A DNA stretch of 64,000 nucleotides from GCA-020343675 sp964462945 (GCA_964462945.1 CAYWZW010000004.1:62001-126000), one strand, 5' to 3'. Numbered from the stretch's first letter, positions 35,435 to 44,191 are shown. Notes: a model not told the origin generated them from the sequence alone. Translations and numbers: made by a program.

Positions 35435-37201
35435 TTATCTTCTCTGCCACTTGGGAGCTTCCTTTTGATCAACAGTCTCCAACATGATCCTTTCCATCTC
35501 TTGCACTTCCTCCGGGCTGGATCCGGCAATTATTTTTTCCTTCAGGCGTATTGCCTCAAGGTACGTCGGACGAAGATTCAATGCGATGCTCAGATCCTCC
35601 ATTGCCGACATAGTGTCATTCTCCCTGTAGGAGCGGACGGCTTTGGCGTAGTGATCTTCCGCTAATCTGGCCCTGTCTATCCACTGCAGTCCGTCCTTGG
35701 CGCCAGAGCGTTTACGGCTGATGTCCGCGGCCCTGGCCTGCCCATCGACCTCACTTGGTTCTTCGATGATATGAGGCGTAAGCAGGACTATGACCTCTTG
35801 CCGCTCCGTCCTGTCGTTCGTCCCTCGGAAAAGTCCCCCAACCAGAGGCAAATCCCCAAGCAGAGGAACCTGGGACCGTCCCGTGGTTACCACATCTCTG
35901 AACAAGCCGCCGATCACAATTGTCTCGCCGTCCTTGACGATGACGTTTGTCCTGACCTGTGTGACCGTCTCATCAGGCACCTTGTCAACATTGAGCTGTG
36001 CCGTACTATCCTTGGGATAAATATCCATCCGGATGTAGCCATCGTTGCCGATGTAGGGCCTGAACGTCAGGACCGTTCCAGTGTCCAGAAACTGCACTTC
36101 GCCCTGCGTAGCTACGCCCCCGGTGGAAATAGCCGTACTTCCACGATAACCCAGCTTCTTACCGATTTGGACATAACCTTCTTGCTTGTTCACGGCAAGA
36201 ATCTTCGGATTCGCCAGAATAGTGACGTCTGTTATGCTCTCCAGCGCGGTGATGAACAGTGCCATATCTCCGCTGGTCGCCCCTATTCGCAGACCATTCA
36301 TTCCGGACGTGGCGAAACCGGCGGTTTCTATCGGGGCGCCCGCCGTACCGGCAGCTATCTGAGATATAGGCGAAGTTGTGGTAGTGCCTATTGACTCGGT
36401 CGTCCCGATCTGACCAACTGAACTGGTGCCGTTCAAACTGACGCCTGCCATGAAGTTCCAGTCTATCCCGAATTTGGTCTCTTCGGTTAAGGTAGCACTC
36501 AAGATAGTCGCCTCGACGAGAACCTGCTTTGGCCTGATGTCTATTGACTTGATCACTGCTGCCGCTTTTTCCAGATTCTCAGGATAGTCGTGTATGACGA
36601 TAGTATCATTCAGCGCCATCTTGTCGCCGGCACCTCCAGAACCTGAAGAAGCGGCGCCCGAGGTCCCCCCGCTAGATCCGGTGGTTATGCTCTTCTCAGC
36701 CGCCGTGCTCTTCGCAATCTTGGCACTCGCAGAACCACTGAGAACGGGCGCAATTAGCTTGTCGGCTTCGTCGGCTGTGATGTAGTACAGTGTGAAGACC
36801 CTGTCCTCCATTCGCTCCGAGTTCTCCTTGAGCTTCTTGTACTCGTCTTTGGTATAGACCTTGATGAGCTTGCCTTCCTGCTCATACTTGAAGTTCTCGC
36901 CCAGAATGGCGTCCATGGCCTCTTCGAACGTCACGTTCCTCAGACTCCTGAAGGCCAGCACACCATCGACGCCCGGCGACGGCACAATGTTCTTCTGGCA
37001 CTGACTGCCAAGCATGGCCAGAGCCTTGCGCACGCCAAAATCTTCCTCGACTTCGAACTTGTCGATTATCAGGGCCGGCTCACCCGCGGAACCGCTGGCA
37101 CCGGCAGCCGCAGTTGCCATCATCGCAATCAGCACCAGGCTCCATACGAACAAGCACTTCCGGATACCCTTTTTGTCATTTGAGTTTCTGTCACAATACA
37201 T
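35435..37201 (-). CDS. secretin of the hybrid T2SS/T4P machine (GspD/PilQ-like), with C-terminal TPR-like tail
   Basis: A 588-residue outer-membrane secretin. A signal peptide (about 16-40) is followed by an N-terminal periplasmic domain (FEVEEDFGVRKALAMLGSQC) and an N1-like domain with a Ser/Gly-rich loop (about 165-195). The secretin core contains VLVEATILSATL, DVTILANPKILAVN, and the signature VPLLGDLPLVGGLFRG with VIVLLTPHII. Unusually, about 90 extra residues follow the core, with helix pairs of TPR type (AEDHYAKAVRSYRENDTMSA, ALNLRPTYLEAI). Start ATG at 37201 is preceded by GGAG. Only a short set of N domains is present, fewer than in classical GspD. Confidence 0.93.
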   Translation of the reverse strand: MYCDRNSNDKKGIRKCLFVWSLVLIAMMATAAAGASGSAGEPALIIDKFEVEEDFGVRKALAMLGSQCQKNIVPSPGVDGVLAFRSLRNVTFEEAMDAILGENFKYEQEGKLIKVYTKDEYKKLKENSERMEDRVFTLYYITADEADKLIAPVLSGSASAKIAKSTAAEKSITTGSSGGTSGAASSGSGGAGDKMALNDTIVIHDYPENLEKAAAVIKSIDIRPKQVLVEATILSATLTEETKFGIDWNFMAGVSLNGTSSVGQIGTTESIGTTTTSPISQIAAGTAGAPIETAGFATSGMNGLRIGATSGDMALFITALESITDVTILANPKILAVNKQEGYVQIGKKLGYRGSTAISTGGVATQGEVQFLDTGTVLTFRPYIGNDGYIRMDIYPKDSTAQLNVDKVPDETVTQVRTNVIVKDGETIVIGGLFRDVVTTGRSQVPLLGDLPLVGGLFRGTNDRTERQEVIVLLTPHIIEEPSEVDGQARAADISRKRSGAKDGLQWIDRARLAEDHYAKAVRSYRENDTMSAMEDLSIALNLRPTYLEAIRLKEKIIAGSSPEEVQEMERIMLETVDQKEAPKWQRR

Positions 37202-37243
37202 AATTTAGCTCCTTTTCTTTCTTCTCTTTACGCCGCTCAATGA

Positions 37244-37858
37244 TCAGCTATCGACCATTGACACCGGCACAAGTTTCAACGTTATTTCTGCTTCTCTACA
37301 CCTTATGACCACCGTGTTCTCTTTTATTGCAATTACTTCACATTCATACGTATCAGCCCCGTCACCAATGAGCATCCGCTCCCCCACCGACAGCACTCTA
37401 TTGTTGATAAAAGCTCGGGGATTCTTGCTCGACATAATTCCTTCCAGCTTCAGCTTCTCTGCCACTCTTTTGATCACTTCTTCACTGCCATTTTTCGAAA
37501 GAATATTTACTTCTTCAATACCGGCAAATTTTTGTCGTCGTCCACCTGCAAAGTGCCGCCAGCCATCCGAAGCAAAAAAGTCTCTGGTGATAACATCATT
37601 CCGGCCGGCAACCTTGGGCAGCTCCACAAAGGATACTTTTCCTGCCGGATTCGACTGGCTGTTCACGCTTAACTGCTCCGCCACAGATGCTGCTTCAGCC
37701 GCTTCCGGCGTATTCCTGGTGAGCACTTTAACCCACATAAAAACCATCACCACGATCAAGCACGCTGTCGTGACGGCTTTCCTCTTCTCGGCGACCAATA
37801 GGCCGCGAAGCCGTCCTACAAAGTCAAAGTTATTGCCGTTTCTAATATTCTGTCTCAT
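37244..37858 (-). CDS. inner-membrane GspC/PilP-like protein
   Basis: A 204-residue bitopic protein with a short basic cytoplasmic N-terminus, one membrane segment (about 28-45) and a periplasmic domain. The C-terminal part (GIMSSKNPRAFINNRVLSVG, then ECEVIAIKENTVVIRCREAE) resembles the beta-barrel HR domain of GspC/PilP/GspB, which links the inner-membrane platform to the secretin. Position supports this: it lies between the PilO-like gene (37 bases upstream) and the secretin gene (42 bases downstream), as pilP does in pilMNOPQ operons. Primary sequence similarity is weak, so the name rests on fold pattern plus context. Confidence 0.65.
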   Translation of the reverse strand: MRQNIRNGNNFDFVGRLRGLLVAEKRKAVTTACLIVVMVFMWVKVLTRNTPEAAEAASVAEQLSVNSQSNPAGKVSFVELPKVAGRNDVITRDFFASDGWRHFAGGRRQKFAGIEEVNILSKNGSEEVIKRVAEKLKLEGIMSSKNPRAFINNRVLSVGERMLIGDGADTYECEVIAIKENTVVIRCREAEITLKLVPVSMVDS

Positions 37859-37895
37859 CTAAAGTGCCACCTTGATCGCTCTGCTTACCTTCCTC

Positions 37896-38441
37896 TTATG
37901 TCTGCCCGACCTTGGCCCTGTAATAGATGACCGCCTTTGTCTCCATGCTGACCTGGCCGTCATAACCGCTGCCATTGGACAGTCTCACCCGCTCGATACG
38001 AACCAGTCTGTCCAGGGCTTGCAGCCGGTGATAGAATTTGACTATCTGCGACAACTTGCCTTTGCACTGCATACTCACCGGAACGCAATTGAACCGCTCG
38101 GCTTCAACTTCCGCACCCGGTGTGATGACCTGTTCTTTCAAACTGTTCTCGTTCATCAAGTCAGCAATTCCACGCACAAACGCGCCAAGGGCCCCTTGTT
38201 CCGGTATGTTCGATTCATAGTTTCCAAGCTCAGACTGCAGTTGCTGCAATCGCTCTTTGAGCAGGGGCAGCCGTTGACTATCGGCAGCGCTCTTGGCAAT
38301 AGCAAGCACCTGTGCGGTTTTGGCCTGCTTAACAGCTTTCATCCTTGCGCGCAACGGCAAGTACCAAAACAGCACAAACACACAGACTATCACCCCGGCT
38401 ATTACACAAATCACGACTTGTTGTTTTCCCCGAAACAGCAT
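37896..38441 (-). CDS. pilO: PilO-like (GspM-type) pilus assembly protein
   Basis: A 181-residue bitopic inner-membrane protein with a membrane helix at about 9-27, a coiled-coil (about 35-75) and a C-terminal ferredoxin-like domain typical of PilO/GspM (NCVPVSMQCKGKLSQIVKFY, then LDRLVRIERVRLSNG). PilO pairs with PilN in the alignment complex that connects the cytoplasmic PilM ring to the secretin. Gene order here is pilM, pilN, pilO, GspC/PilP-like, secretin, the same as in type IVa pilus operons. The gene starts 16 bases downstream of the pilN stop. Confidence 0.82.
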   Translation of the reverse strand: MLFRGKQQVVICVIAGVIVCVFVLFWYLPLRARMKAVKQAKTAQVLAIAKSAADSQRLPLLKERLQQLQSELGNYESNIPEQGALGAFVRGIADLMNENSLKEQVITPGAEVEAERFNCVPVSMQCKGKLSQIVKFYHRLQALDRLVRIERVRLSNGSGYDGQVSMETKAVIYYRAKVGQT

Positions 38442-38457
38442 GTTTGCTTTTCACCTT

Positions 38458-39204
38458 CTACTGTTCGCTATAGTTTGCCAAATAGCAATTTATTTCAAAC
38501 TCACTTGCCTGAATACTTGTGCCCCCTTCTCGAGCACCACCCTTTGTTTCTGCGGCGGCTTCCGCGACATTGGCTCCTGTGCTGAGTGATGGGGTACTTC
38601 GGTTCGTTATTTCGGTATCTCGCGAAAAAGCCAGGATAACCTGACAAAAATATGGCGAATCTTCCAGCTTACACATCAAGACCCCCACATCGCTCGCATC
38701 GGCCGCCACGCCGGCTATCACCACTTTGAATCGAACGTTCCCGAGCGGCATCTCCTTTTTATCGCTGAGCTTGGTCTGGACAGCCCTGACCACTGTACCG
38801 ACATCCTGGGATGGCTCGGCCTGCTGCTTCTGCACAAACTTTTCTGCAGTCAGCTCCACTTTGCTCAGGACCACCTTTTCGTCAATCAAAAAGCTCAGCT
38901 CCGCCAGGATGCTTGCCACATCTATTCTGGAATCAATCTCCGCCGTGGACTCGACTCTTCTCCGCAGCTCCCTCAAGCCGTCTTCAAGCCCGGCCAATTC
39001 ACCCGCAACATTTTCCGCTTGCCCACGCCTTGTCGCCATCTCCGTAAGCTCGGCTTGGGCCTGTGAAATCGAATGTATGGCAACCAGACTCCACACGATC
39101 ATTACCACGAACACCCCGCTCAAGGCGATGCACTGCGCGCGATAACTGACCTGGCGCCTTCGGCCGTTCCTGTACCATTCTGGAAGAAAATCAATTTCTT
39201 TCAT
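38458..39204 (-). CDS. pilN: PilN-like (GspL C-terminal-type) pilus assembly protein
   Basis: A 248-residue bitopic protein. The N-terminal MKEIDFLPEWY matches the INxLP motif by which PilN docks in the groove of PilM. A membrane helix follows (about 25-45), then a coiled-coil (about 50-85) and a periplasmic alpha/beta domain. I place the start at the ATG at 39204 because it gives this canonical N-terminus; the frame is open 39 codons further. The start overlaps the end of pilM by 14 bases. The C-terminal ~45 residues (TNRSTPSLSTG, GGAREGGTSI) are low complexity before a last strand. Confidence 0.82.
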   Translation of the reverse strand: MKEIDFLPEWYRNGRRRQVSYRAQCIALSGVFVVMIVWSLVAIHSISQAQAELTEMATRRGQAENVAGELAGLEDGLRELRRRVESTAEIDSRIDVASILAELSFLIDEKVVLSKVELTAEKFVQKQQAEPSQDVGTVVRAVQTKLSDKKEMPLGNVRFKVVIAGVAADASDVGVLMCKLEDSPYFCQVILAFSRDTEITNRSTPSLSTGANVAEAAAETKGGAREGGTSIQASEFEINCYLANYSEQ

Positions 39205-40399
39205 ATCTATCTGCCGATTCGTATGGCACCGGACGGGTATCGTTCCCAGTCTTGTCCCAGCCCTTGAGACTGAGCCCCACGGCGACCGCCCATTCACAGA
39301 GCAGACCCCGCCTGTCACCATAGAAATTCACATTCGCCTTTCCGCTTGACAAATCGAAACCTCTCAAAGGCTCGGCGACTTCAATTTCCACCGCCAACTG
39401 ACGCCGCAAGACATTCAGCAGAATGTCTTCATGGGCGCCGCCGCCGGCGAACACGACTCGCTCCACACGCTTTCCTCTAAACGTCACCGTATAGTATCTC
39501 AAACACAGAGCGACCTCCCGCGTCAAATCCTCAGCAACCTCGCTCACGGCGTCAGCTATCGCGTGCCGCGTGGACGCATCCATTTCCTGTCCATGGCCGT
39601 CGGACGGATGCCCCGGCACGTCCGGCCTCGACGACGAAAAGTCGTTTTCAGCTCGAAGGGACTCTCGCAGCATCTCAGCCTCGCTGATGCTGATACCCAA
39701 TTTCGCTGCGACCTGCTGGACGAATCTCTCTCCACCGATCGGTATCTGTTTGACAAAACTAATCTCTCCCCCGCGACCGAAGACGACCGTTGTAAATCGG
39801 CTGCCCACGTCCACAAAAACAACGGTCAGCTCTCTGTCCTCCTGGCGTCGCAGTGACCTCTCAAAGCTCCTGAACAACGCACAGGGAATCGTGTCTATGG
39901 CCAACGGTTTGAGTCCGGCTTCCTCCAGCATGGCAATATGGCTTCTTATTGTTTCACTATCCGTGGCAAAGACAATCAGCTCACTCTTGACCTCGTCGCC
40001 CTGCCGGACATGGCCGGCAACAACATAATCTATCGCATCCTCATCGGGATTTAACCCGAAACGCTGCGCAATCTCCTTTCGGAGGGCCTGCTCGATCGCC
40101 CCCTTTTCCGTCTCGGCCAGCCGCAAACTCGTGATTTTCAGCTTGCCGCTCGGCACACAGGAAACGACGTCTCTTCCGCGAAAATTGCCTTGTGCAAGCA
40201 TTCGTTTTGTGGCCGAAACAATGAAACTTCTTCGGGCCTGCTCATCGCCGTCTATACAGGTCTCAATACGAGCTTCATCGGCCGCAAAAACGGATATCCG
40301 TCCGCCGTTTACAACCAATTGAATGGCCTTGATAGAATCGTGACCTATGTCCAATCCTATTGGCCGCAAACCTCGAATTTTCAGACCCCAACTGACCAT
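39191..40399 (-). CDS. pilM: PilM-like actin-fold pilus assembly protein
   Basis: A 402-residue cytoplasmic FtsA/actin-like ATPase of the PilM type. Visible motifs are PIGLDIGHDSIKAIQL (phosphate 1), TVVFVDVGSRFTTVVFGRGG (phosphate 2) and VERVVFAGGGAHEDILLNVL (adenosine). The ATG at 40399, preceded by GGGAAAGAAG, gives a normal PilM N-terminus; the open frame extends to 40498 and would overlap the GspH-like gene. PilM forms a cytoplasmic ring that binds PilN and the assembly ATPase. An insert between the two phosphate motifs and the last domain (SSSRPDVPGHPSDGHG) looks like a flexible loop. Confidence 0.88.
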   Translation of the reverse strand: MVSWGLKIRGLRPIGLDIGHDSIKAIQLVVNGGRISVFAADEARIETCIDGDEQARRSFIVSATKRMLAQGNFRGRDVVSCVPSGKLKITSLRLAETEKGAIEQALRKEIAQRFGLNPDEDAIDYVVAGHVRQGDEVKSELIVFATDSETIRSHIAMLEEAGLKPLAIDTIPCALFRSFERSLRRQEDRELTVVFVDVGSRFTTVVFGRGGEISFVKQIPIGGERFVQQVAAKLGISISEAEMLRESLRAENDFSSSRPDVPGHPSDGHGQEMDASTRHAIADAVSEVAEDLTREVALCLRYYTVTFRGKRVERVVFAGGGAHEDILLNVLRRQLAVEIEVAEPLRGFDLSSGKANVNFYGDRRGLLCEWAVAVGLSLKGWDKTGNDTRPVPYESADRYERN

Positions 40400-40457
40400 T
40401 GACTTCTTTCCCTCGTCTGCAAACAACAGCGGGAATTCACATTGTCCGGGTTCATCG

Positions 40458-41036
40458 CTACTGAACTGAAATAAATCCCGTGACGGGTTCAACCGCAATC
40501 GTCGCGGTTATCGCACCGGCCTGCAGGTTGACAACGCCTCCGTTCACGGGACTGCCCAGGCAGTCAAACTCAACCCGCGGGACTCCGCCGAAAGCCGCAT
40601 TCGTAATATCAACTCGCTTGAGCCTGCTGTCATTCCGAAAATCCATGGCGTAGTCAAATCCCTTCTTCACCGGATGTGGTATGACATTGCCGGCCTGGTC
40701 TTCTATCCAGTAGCGATCTGTATTCTTGTCGAATTCCACTGAGTAGTTCTGTCCTCTGCTGATGGCCATACTTCTGGCGTATTCCAGATCCGCCGCCATC
40801 ATGTTTGCCGCGGACCGAATCTGTATGCTGGCCGCCGAGCTCATCATCGGTACGGCGGTCAGCGCCACGATCGAGAGGATCACCACCACAATCAGCAGCT
40901 CTACGACAGTGAAACCGCTGTGTGAGCCTCGTGAATCGCATCTGTCCCCCCGCACGAAATACGGACGACACAGTTTCGTCGGTGGATATGTTAAACCCCG
41001 CATTCTGGCGAACCTCCTCTTTTTATCTCGATACAT
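40458..41036 (-). CDS. GspH-like minor pseudopilin
   Basis: A 192-residue prepilin-like protein. The class III signal reads HSGFTVVELLIVVVILSIVA with cleavage after Gly and Glu at +5, and the rest has the GspH pattern (MMAADLEYARSMAISRGQNY). Two starts are credible. ATG 41036 has GGAGGAGGG just upstream and a 40-residue leader. ATG 41003 has a perfect AGGAGG at 9 bases and a 29-residue leader. Both leaders are unusually long and basic. It lies 59 bases upstream of pilM and is separated from the other pilin genes by 390 non-coding bases. Confidence 0.87.
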   Translation of the reverse strand: MYRDKKRRFARMRGLTYPPTKLCRPYFVRGDRCDSRGSHSGFTVVELLIVVVILSIVALTAVPMMSSAASIQIRSAANMMAADLEYARSMAISRGQNYSVEFDKNTDRYWIEDQAGNVIPHPVKKGFDYAMDFRNDSRLKRVDITNAAFGGVPRVEFDCLGSPVNGGVVNLQAGAITATIAVEPVTGFISVQ

Positions 41037-41426
41037 GATCACCCTCCTCCGTTCCTTATTTCGTCTTCTCAGAAACGCATCTTTAGCGGCCAACCGACCC
41101 ACGCGGAGGTCCGCTCTTGTTCCCTTACGTTATCCGACCTTTCGGAACTCAGGGAACCGGCAGCTCGCTCTGACGCTCATGGTCTGTCTCACACAAAAAC
41201 ACGACGATGCAAACGTCATTTCCCATACCTTCCGCCGCCAAAGCCGACAAACCTGATACAGTCGTCAAAACAATGCCATGCGAACCGCCGGACTATTTCA
41301 ACGTCCCGTCAGGTCCGCGGCGCTTACCTGGTGTCGTTAATCAATTTCGGATTTTCTCTTAAACGCACTTTAAGGCCGATAAGCACCCGCTATCAGGAGC
41401 CGGGCGAATCCACGGTTCAACCGTCT
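41037..41426. other. non-coding gap inside the pilin cluster
   Basis: About 390 bases between the GspK-like gene and the GspH-like gene, both on the minus strand. Just after the GspK-like stop there is a 6-base inverted repeat with a one-base loop (41412-41424, ACGGTT/AACCGT). No ORF with support is seen. It may hold a second promoter for the gspH-pilMNO-secretin half of the locus, but I find no clear promoter. Confidence 0.45.
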
Positions 41427-42530
41427 CTACTTTATTCTTTTGATGCTCCTGAAAAACGCACCCGCCGCCGGCTTCCATCTCTTGGAAGTACCGTCGGCCA
41501 GCCAGATTTCAATCGACGCGATCTCCGGAGCAGCAATCACATTAAGCCGGATCAAAGCTGACGTTACGCCGCCATTGCGGATAAACAGCCCTCCCGTCAC
41601 GTCAATATTTGCACTCGTCGCATTTGGGTCTATCGCTATTTGCTCTTCAATTTGAGCAAGCCCATTAATCACTAACGAACTACCCTCTTTCATCACGACT
41701 TGCCCGCCTACCCCGCCTACCACAAGGGCCGGGAAGTTTTTCCCGGCAGTAATGACGTTGTTTAGCCCACTGACTGTTAGTTTGCCATTAACAACAAGCG
41801 TGCCGTTAATAGTCACATTGCCCGTCATATTTACATCGGCAGCCCCATAGTACACTCCGTTTAAGAGGCCCGTGGGGACATTACCATCAACGATGTAATA
41901 CGGTGGCGAGAAGTCGGTGACTGCAAGGTTCGGCTCTGCCACGGGATAGCCCGCGGCAACCAATTCATTTTCCCGCCCTGTGATTGTCCCGCTTATCGTG
42001 CCGGTTGCAAACACGTCTCCATTTATAATGCCACTGTTTGTCAAAGTGCCGCCGCAATAGATGTCCCCTTTGATTGTCATTTGGGGCCAAACCGTCGTGT
42101 TCGAACCCACCCAATATGCGATGCACGGATCGAGCCGAAGCTCGGCTCTCATGCTGCTGCGGCCAACCTTTTCCGCCCCGTCCAGCCGGTAGGAATTACA
42201 GTCTATGATATAATTGCAGCGATCGGCTGGGTCTGGATTCACTGTGACATCGTAGAAGTCGCTGCCGGCCGCCAGTTGCAGCCCGGTGGATCCCGTCCAG
42301 TATTCGCCGCTCACATCCTGGGGATTCAGAATCAGCCCTCTGGCGTGTTCCACGCCGGACTCCGCTAAATAGTCCATTTGCGTACGCAGGACCATGTTCT
42401 GGCCGCAGGTTAGCTCAACGTCGCTCTGCGACAAAAAGCCTAAGGCCGTAATCGTTACGGTCATAACAATGATCAGCACAACGAGCAGTGCAACCCCCGG
42501 CCTGCCGGATATGTTCTTCTTTGCGCTCAT
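41427..42530 (-). CDS. GspK/PilX-like minor pilin with beta-solenoid C-terminal body
   Basis: A 367-residue protein whose N-terminus (RPGVALLVVLIIVMTVTITA) is a GspK/PilX-type class III signal lacking Glu at +5, as GspK does. DYLAESGVEHARGLI is the conserved PilX/GspK segment. From about 150 onward it becomes strand-rich with Gly/Asn/Thr repeats (IYCGGTLTNSGIINGDVFAT, NVTINGTLVVNGKLTVSGLN), like a bactofilin-type or other beta-solenoid, instead of the usual GspK helical domain. ATG 42530 is used; a GTG at 42545 is possible. It probably caps the pseudopilus and may present the solenoid at the tip. Confidence 0.78.
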   Translation of the reverse strand: MSAKKNISGRPGVALLVVLIIVMTVTITALGFLSQSDVELTCGQNMVLRTQMDYLAESGVEHARGLILNPQDVSGEYWTGSTGLQLAAGSDFYDVTVNPDPADRCNYIIDCNSYRLDGAEKVGRSSMRAELRLDPCIAYWVGSNTTVWPQMTIKGDIYCGGTLTNSGIINGDVFATGTISGTITGRENELVAAGYPVAEPNLAVTDFSPPYYIVDGNVPTGLLNGVYYGAADVNMTGNVTINGTLVVNGKLTVSGLNNVITAGKNFPALVVGGVGGQVVMKEGSSLVINGLAQIEEQIAIDPNATSANIDVTGGLFIRNGGVTSALIRLNVIAAPEIASIEIWLADGTSKRWKPAAGAFFRSIKRIK

Positions 42531-42531
42531 A

Positions 42532-43155
42532 CTAATCGTCGTCACTTACGATATTTCCGCTCCCGTCGAGCAGGTTTCCCGCCCAGCCGCGAAGCGTCGC
42601 GTTTATCTGATATTGGTGAGCAATGTCATTCTCAACAACGCCAAATGAAATAGTCACAAATCTGCTCTTTGGCGGTAATATATCAAAACCAAACTGCACG
42701 TTGCTGCATTGCGGTATCAAGCCCGTGTAGGTGACCTGGCTGCTGTACGCCGACCACCAGCTCGTTGCGAGCGGACCGATTGAGCTGAGATTTATCACCG
42801 CACTACTTGACGAAGGAAACTCGCAAAGCCGCAAACGATTGTGCGCCCCTCCAGCCTCGATATAGATCAGCTCGCCGATATTGACTTTTCCGTCGCTGTT
42901 TTTGTCACCGGCCCAGACCGCCAGCTCGTCGGCCGAAGCATAACATACCAGCTTGCAGTGCCGAACCAGGTCCGAGATTCTCAGCGTCGCGAAACGTACC
43001 TGGGCCTGCTTTCGGCTCGTATCGCCCGCCGCATCGTTGGCTGAGTTAAACGCGAATGCCAGCGTCGCCACCGCCGAGGCCACAATCCCTGTAATCACCA
43101 GAGCCAAGAGCAGCTCAATCAGCGTAAAACCGCTGTCATTTCTCGCCTTTGTCAT
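42532..43155 (-). CDS. GspJ-like minor pseudopilin
   Basis: A 207-residue prepilin-like protein. The signal is NDSGFTLIELLLALVITGIV with cleavage after Gly and Glu at +5. The following pattern (KQAQVRFATLRISDLVRHCK) fits GspJ/PilW. I use the ATG at 43155 because it overlaps the upstream stop as ATGA, showing coupling; a TTG at 43173 is also in frame. GDKNSDGKVNIGEL resembles a calcium-binding DxDxDG-type loop, which is seen in some pseudopilins and may stabilise the fold. It lies between the GspI-like and GspK-like genes, the order of classical gsp operons. Confidence 0.85.
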   Translation of the reverse strand: MTKARNDSGFTLIELLLALVITGIVASAVATLAFAFNSANDAAGDTSRKQAQVRFATLRISDLVRHCKLVCYASADELAVWAGDKNSDGKVNIGELIYIEAGGAHNRLRLCEFPSSSSAVINLSSIGPLATSWWSAYSSQVTYTGLIPQCSNVQFGFDILPPKSRFVTISFGVVENDIAHQYQINATLRGWAGNLLDGSGNIVSDDD

Positions 43156-43610
43156 TGACTCACCAGCCGACAAATGGTCGCCATTTCTTTGCCGTCATAA
43201 TCCACACGCACTGTAATGCGAATAAACTCGCACTTCGCCGGATCACTCTCCGGCGGCTGCGGCGGCACATACGCAGGTTCGCAGGTCACATTTCTGCTGA
43301 ACTTGGCGTAACTTGGATCGGCGAATACGGCTCCGCTTGCGTCCTTTACCTGGCCCTGCAGCTCCGAGTAGCTGTCGTAGCGTGCCACTGTCTCATCGAA
43401 CGGCGTGTTGACAATCTGCTCCAGCAAATCGGCGGCCAACCCGGCTGCTAAAGTTCTGTGTATCCCTTCAGCCCGTACCGCCGCCCCGCTTACAAACGGA
43501 AGCAGCACGCCGGCCGCCGCGAAGCCGAGCACCGTAACGGCCAGCATCGCCTCAATCAGTGTGAAGCCCCGCGTCCTTCTGCGATGATGCACGCCGGTTT
43601 TAGTAATCAT
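43152..43610 (-). CDS. GspI-like minor pseudopilin
   Basis: A 152-residue prepilin-like protein. The signal is RRRTRGFTLIEAMLAVTVLG with cleavage after Gly and Glu at +5, and the EAMLAVTVLGFAAAGVLL core is typical of GspI/PilV. The ATG at 43610 has GGAAAG upstream and overlaps the end of the second GspG-like gene by 11 bases. Upstream in-frame codons lack support. Two Cys residues near the C-terminus (CEPAYVPP, CEFIRI) may form a disulfide. It is translationally coupled to the GspJ-like gene. Confidence 0.85.
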   Translation of the reverse strand: MITKTGVHHRRRTRGFTLIEAMLAVTVLGFAAAGVLLPFVSGAAVRAEGIHRTLAAGLAADLLEQIVNTPFDETVARYDSYSELQGQVKDASGAVFADPSYAKFSRNVTCEPAYVPPQPPESDPAKCEFIRITVRVDYDGKEMATICRLVSQ

Positions 43611-44133
43611 AGTATCGCTTTCCGTTTTCGTCGCTCGCTCCACAATCCGCTCGCATCTCCGCCGTTGCGGGTTTGTAGATCCAGCCGTGGCTGTCGTCGC
43701 CATTGGCCGGAAAGGCGTCGGCGTCGCTAAGCACCTGAACCGTGCTTTTGTGATTGAGCGGATTGACCGCTATCATCTGCAGATACGGGCCGCGGGGAAA
43801 GCCCGGCGTCTTCGCGGGTGCCGTCTGACCGCTGGCGTCGCTGGAAAGCGTGATCTGATCGACAAAGGCCTGTTCGGTAGGCGCCTGGGTCCTGTCACCA
43901 TCCGGATAACCAGGGGCCACTTCCAAATGCTGAGCCGTGTAAATCAGAACGTACCTTCGCAGCATGTTCAGGTCATTGGCAAGGGCGCTTTCCCTGGCCG
44001 ATATGGCGCTGCCCGAGACCATCGGAAGGACGACCAACGCGAGGATGGCAAGCAGGACGACCACGATCAGGATCTCGACAAGCGTGAAGGCCCCTGCATT
44101 CTTTCTGGTTTTTTCTTTTCGTTTCTCAGCCAT
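43600..44133 (-). CDS. second GspG-like pseudopilin
   Basis: A 177-residue prepilin-like protein with signal AGAFTLVEILIVVVLLAILA. Glu is at +5 if cleavage is after Ala, which is tolerated and frequent in planctomycete pilin-like proteins. The body follows the GspG pattern: ALANDLNMLRRYVLIYTAQH, then GPYLQMIAVNPLNHKS and a C-terminal DENGKRYYDY. It is a paralogue of the pilin encoded at 44282-44728 but longer. It lies 148 bases downstream of that gene, behind the hairpin at 44146-44191, so it is probably expressed at a lower level. Confidence 0.87.
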   Translation of the reverse strand: MAEKRKEKTRKNAGAFTLVEILIVVVLLAILALVVLPMVSGSAISARESALANDLNMLRRYVLIYTAQHLEVAPGYPDGDRTQAPTEQAFVDQITLSSDASGQTAPAKTPGFPRGPYLQMIAVNPLNHKSTVQVLSDADAFPANGDDSHGWIYKPATAEMRADCGASDENGKRYYDY

Positions 44134-44145
44134 TTTCGCACCATT

Positions 44146-44191
44146 AAAAAGGCTGACCCGCCGTCGGTGGTTACCTTAGCGAGGTCAGCCT
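44146..44191 (-). terminator. hairpin with T-run after the pilin gene (terminator or attenuator)
   Basis: On the minus strand, a 9-base stem (AGGCTGACC at 44191-44183 pairing with GGTCAGCCT at 44158-44150) encloses 24 bases and is followed by TTTT. It lies between the first pilin gene and the rest of the locus, where partial termination would give excess major pilin mRNA. Confidence 0.6.

Noticed and set aside
41037..41426. Missed pilin gene in the gap of the pilin cluster
   Set aside because: No prepilin signal (G-F-T-x-x-E) or supported frame is present on the minus strand.
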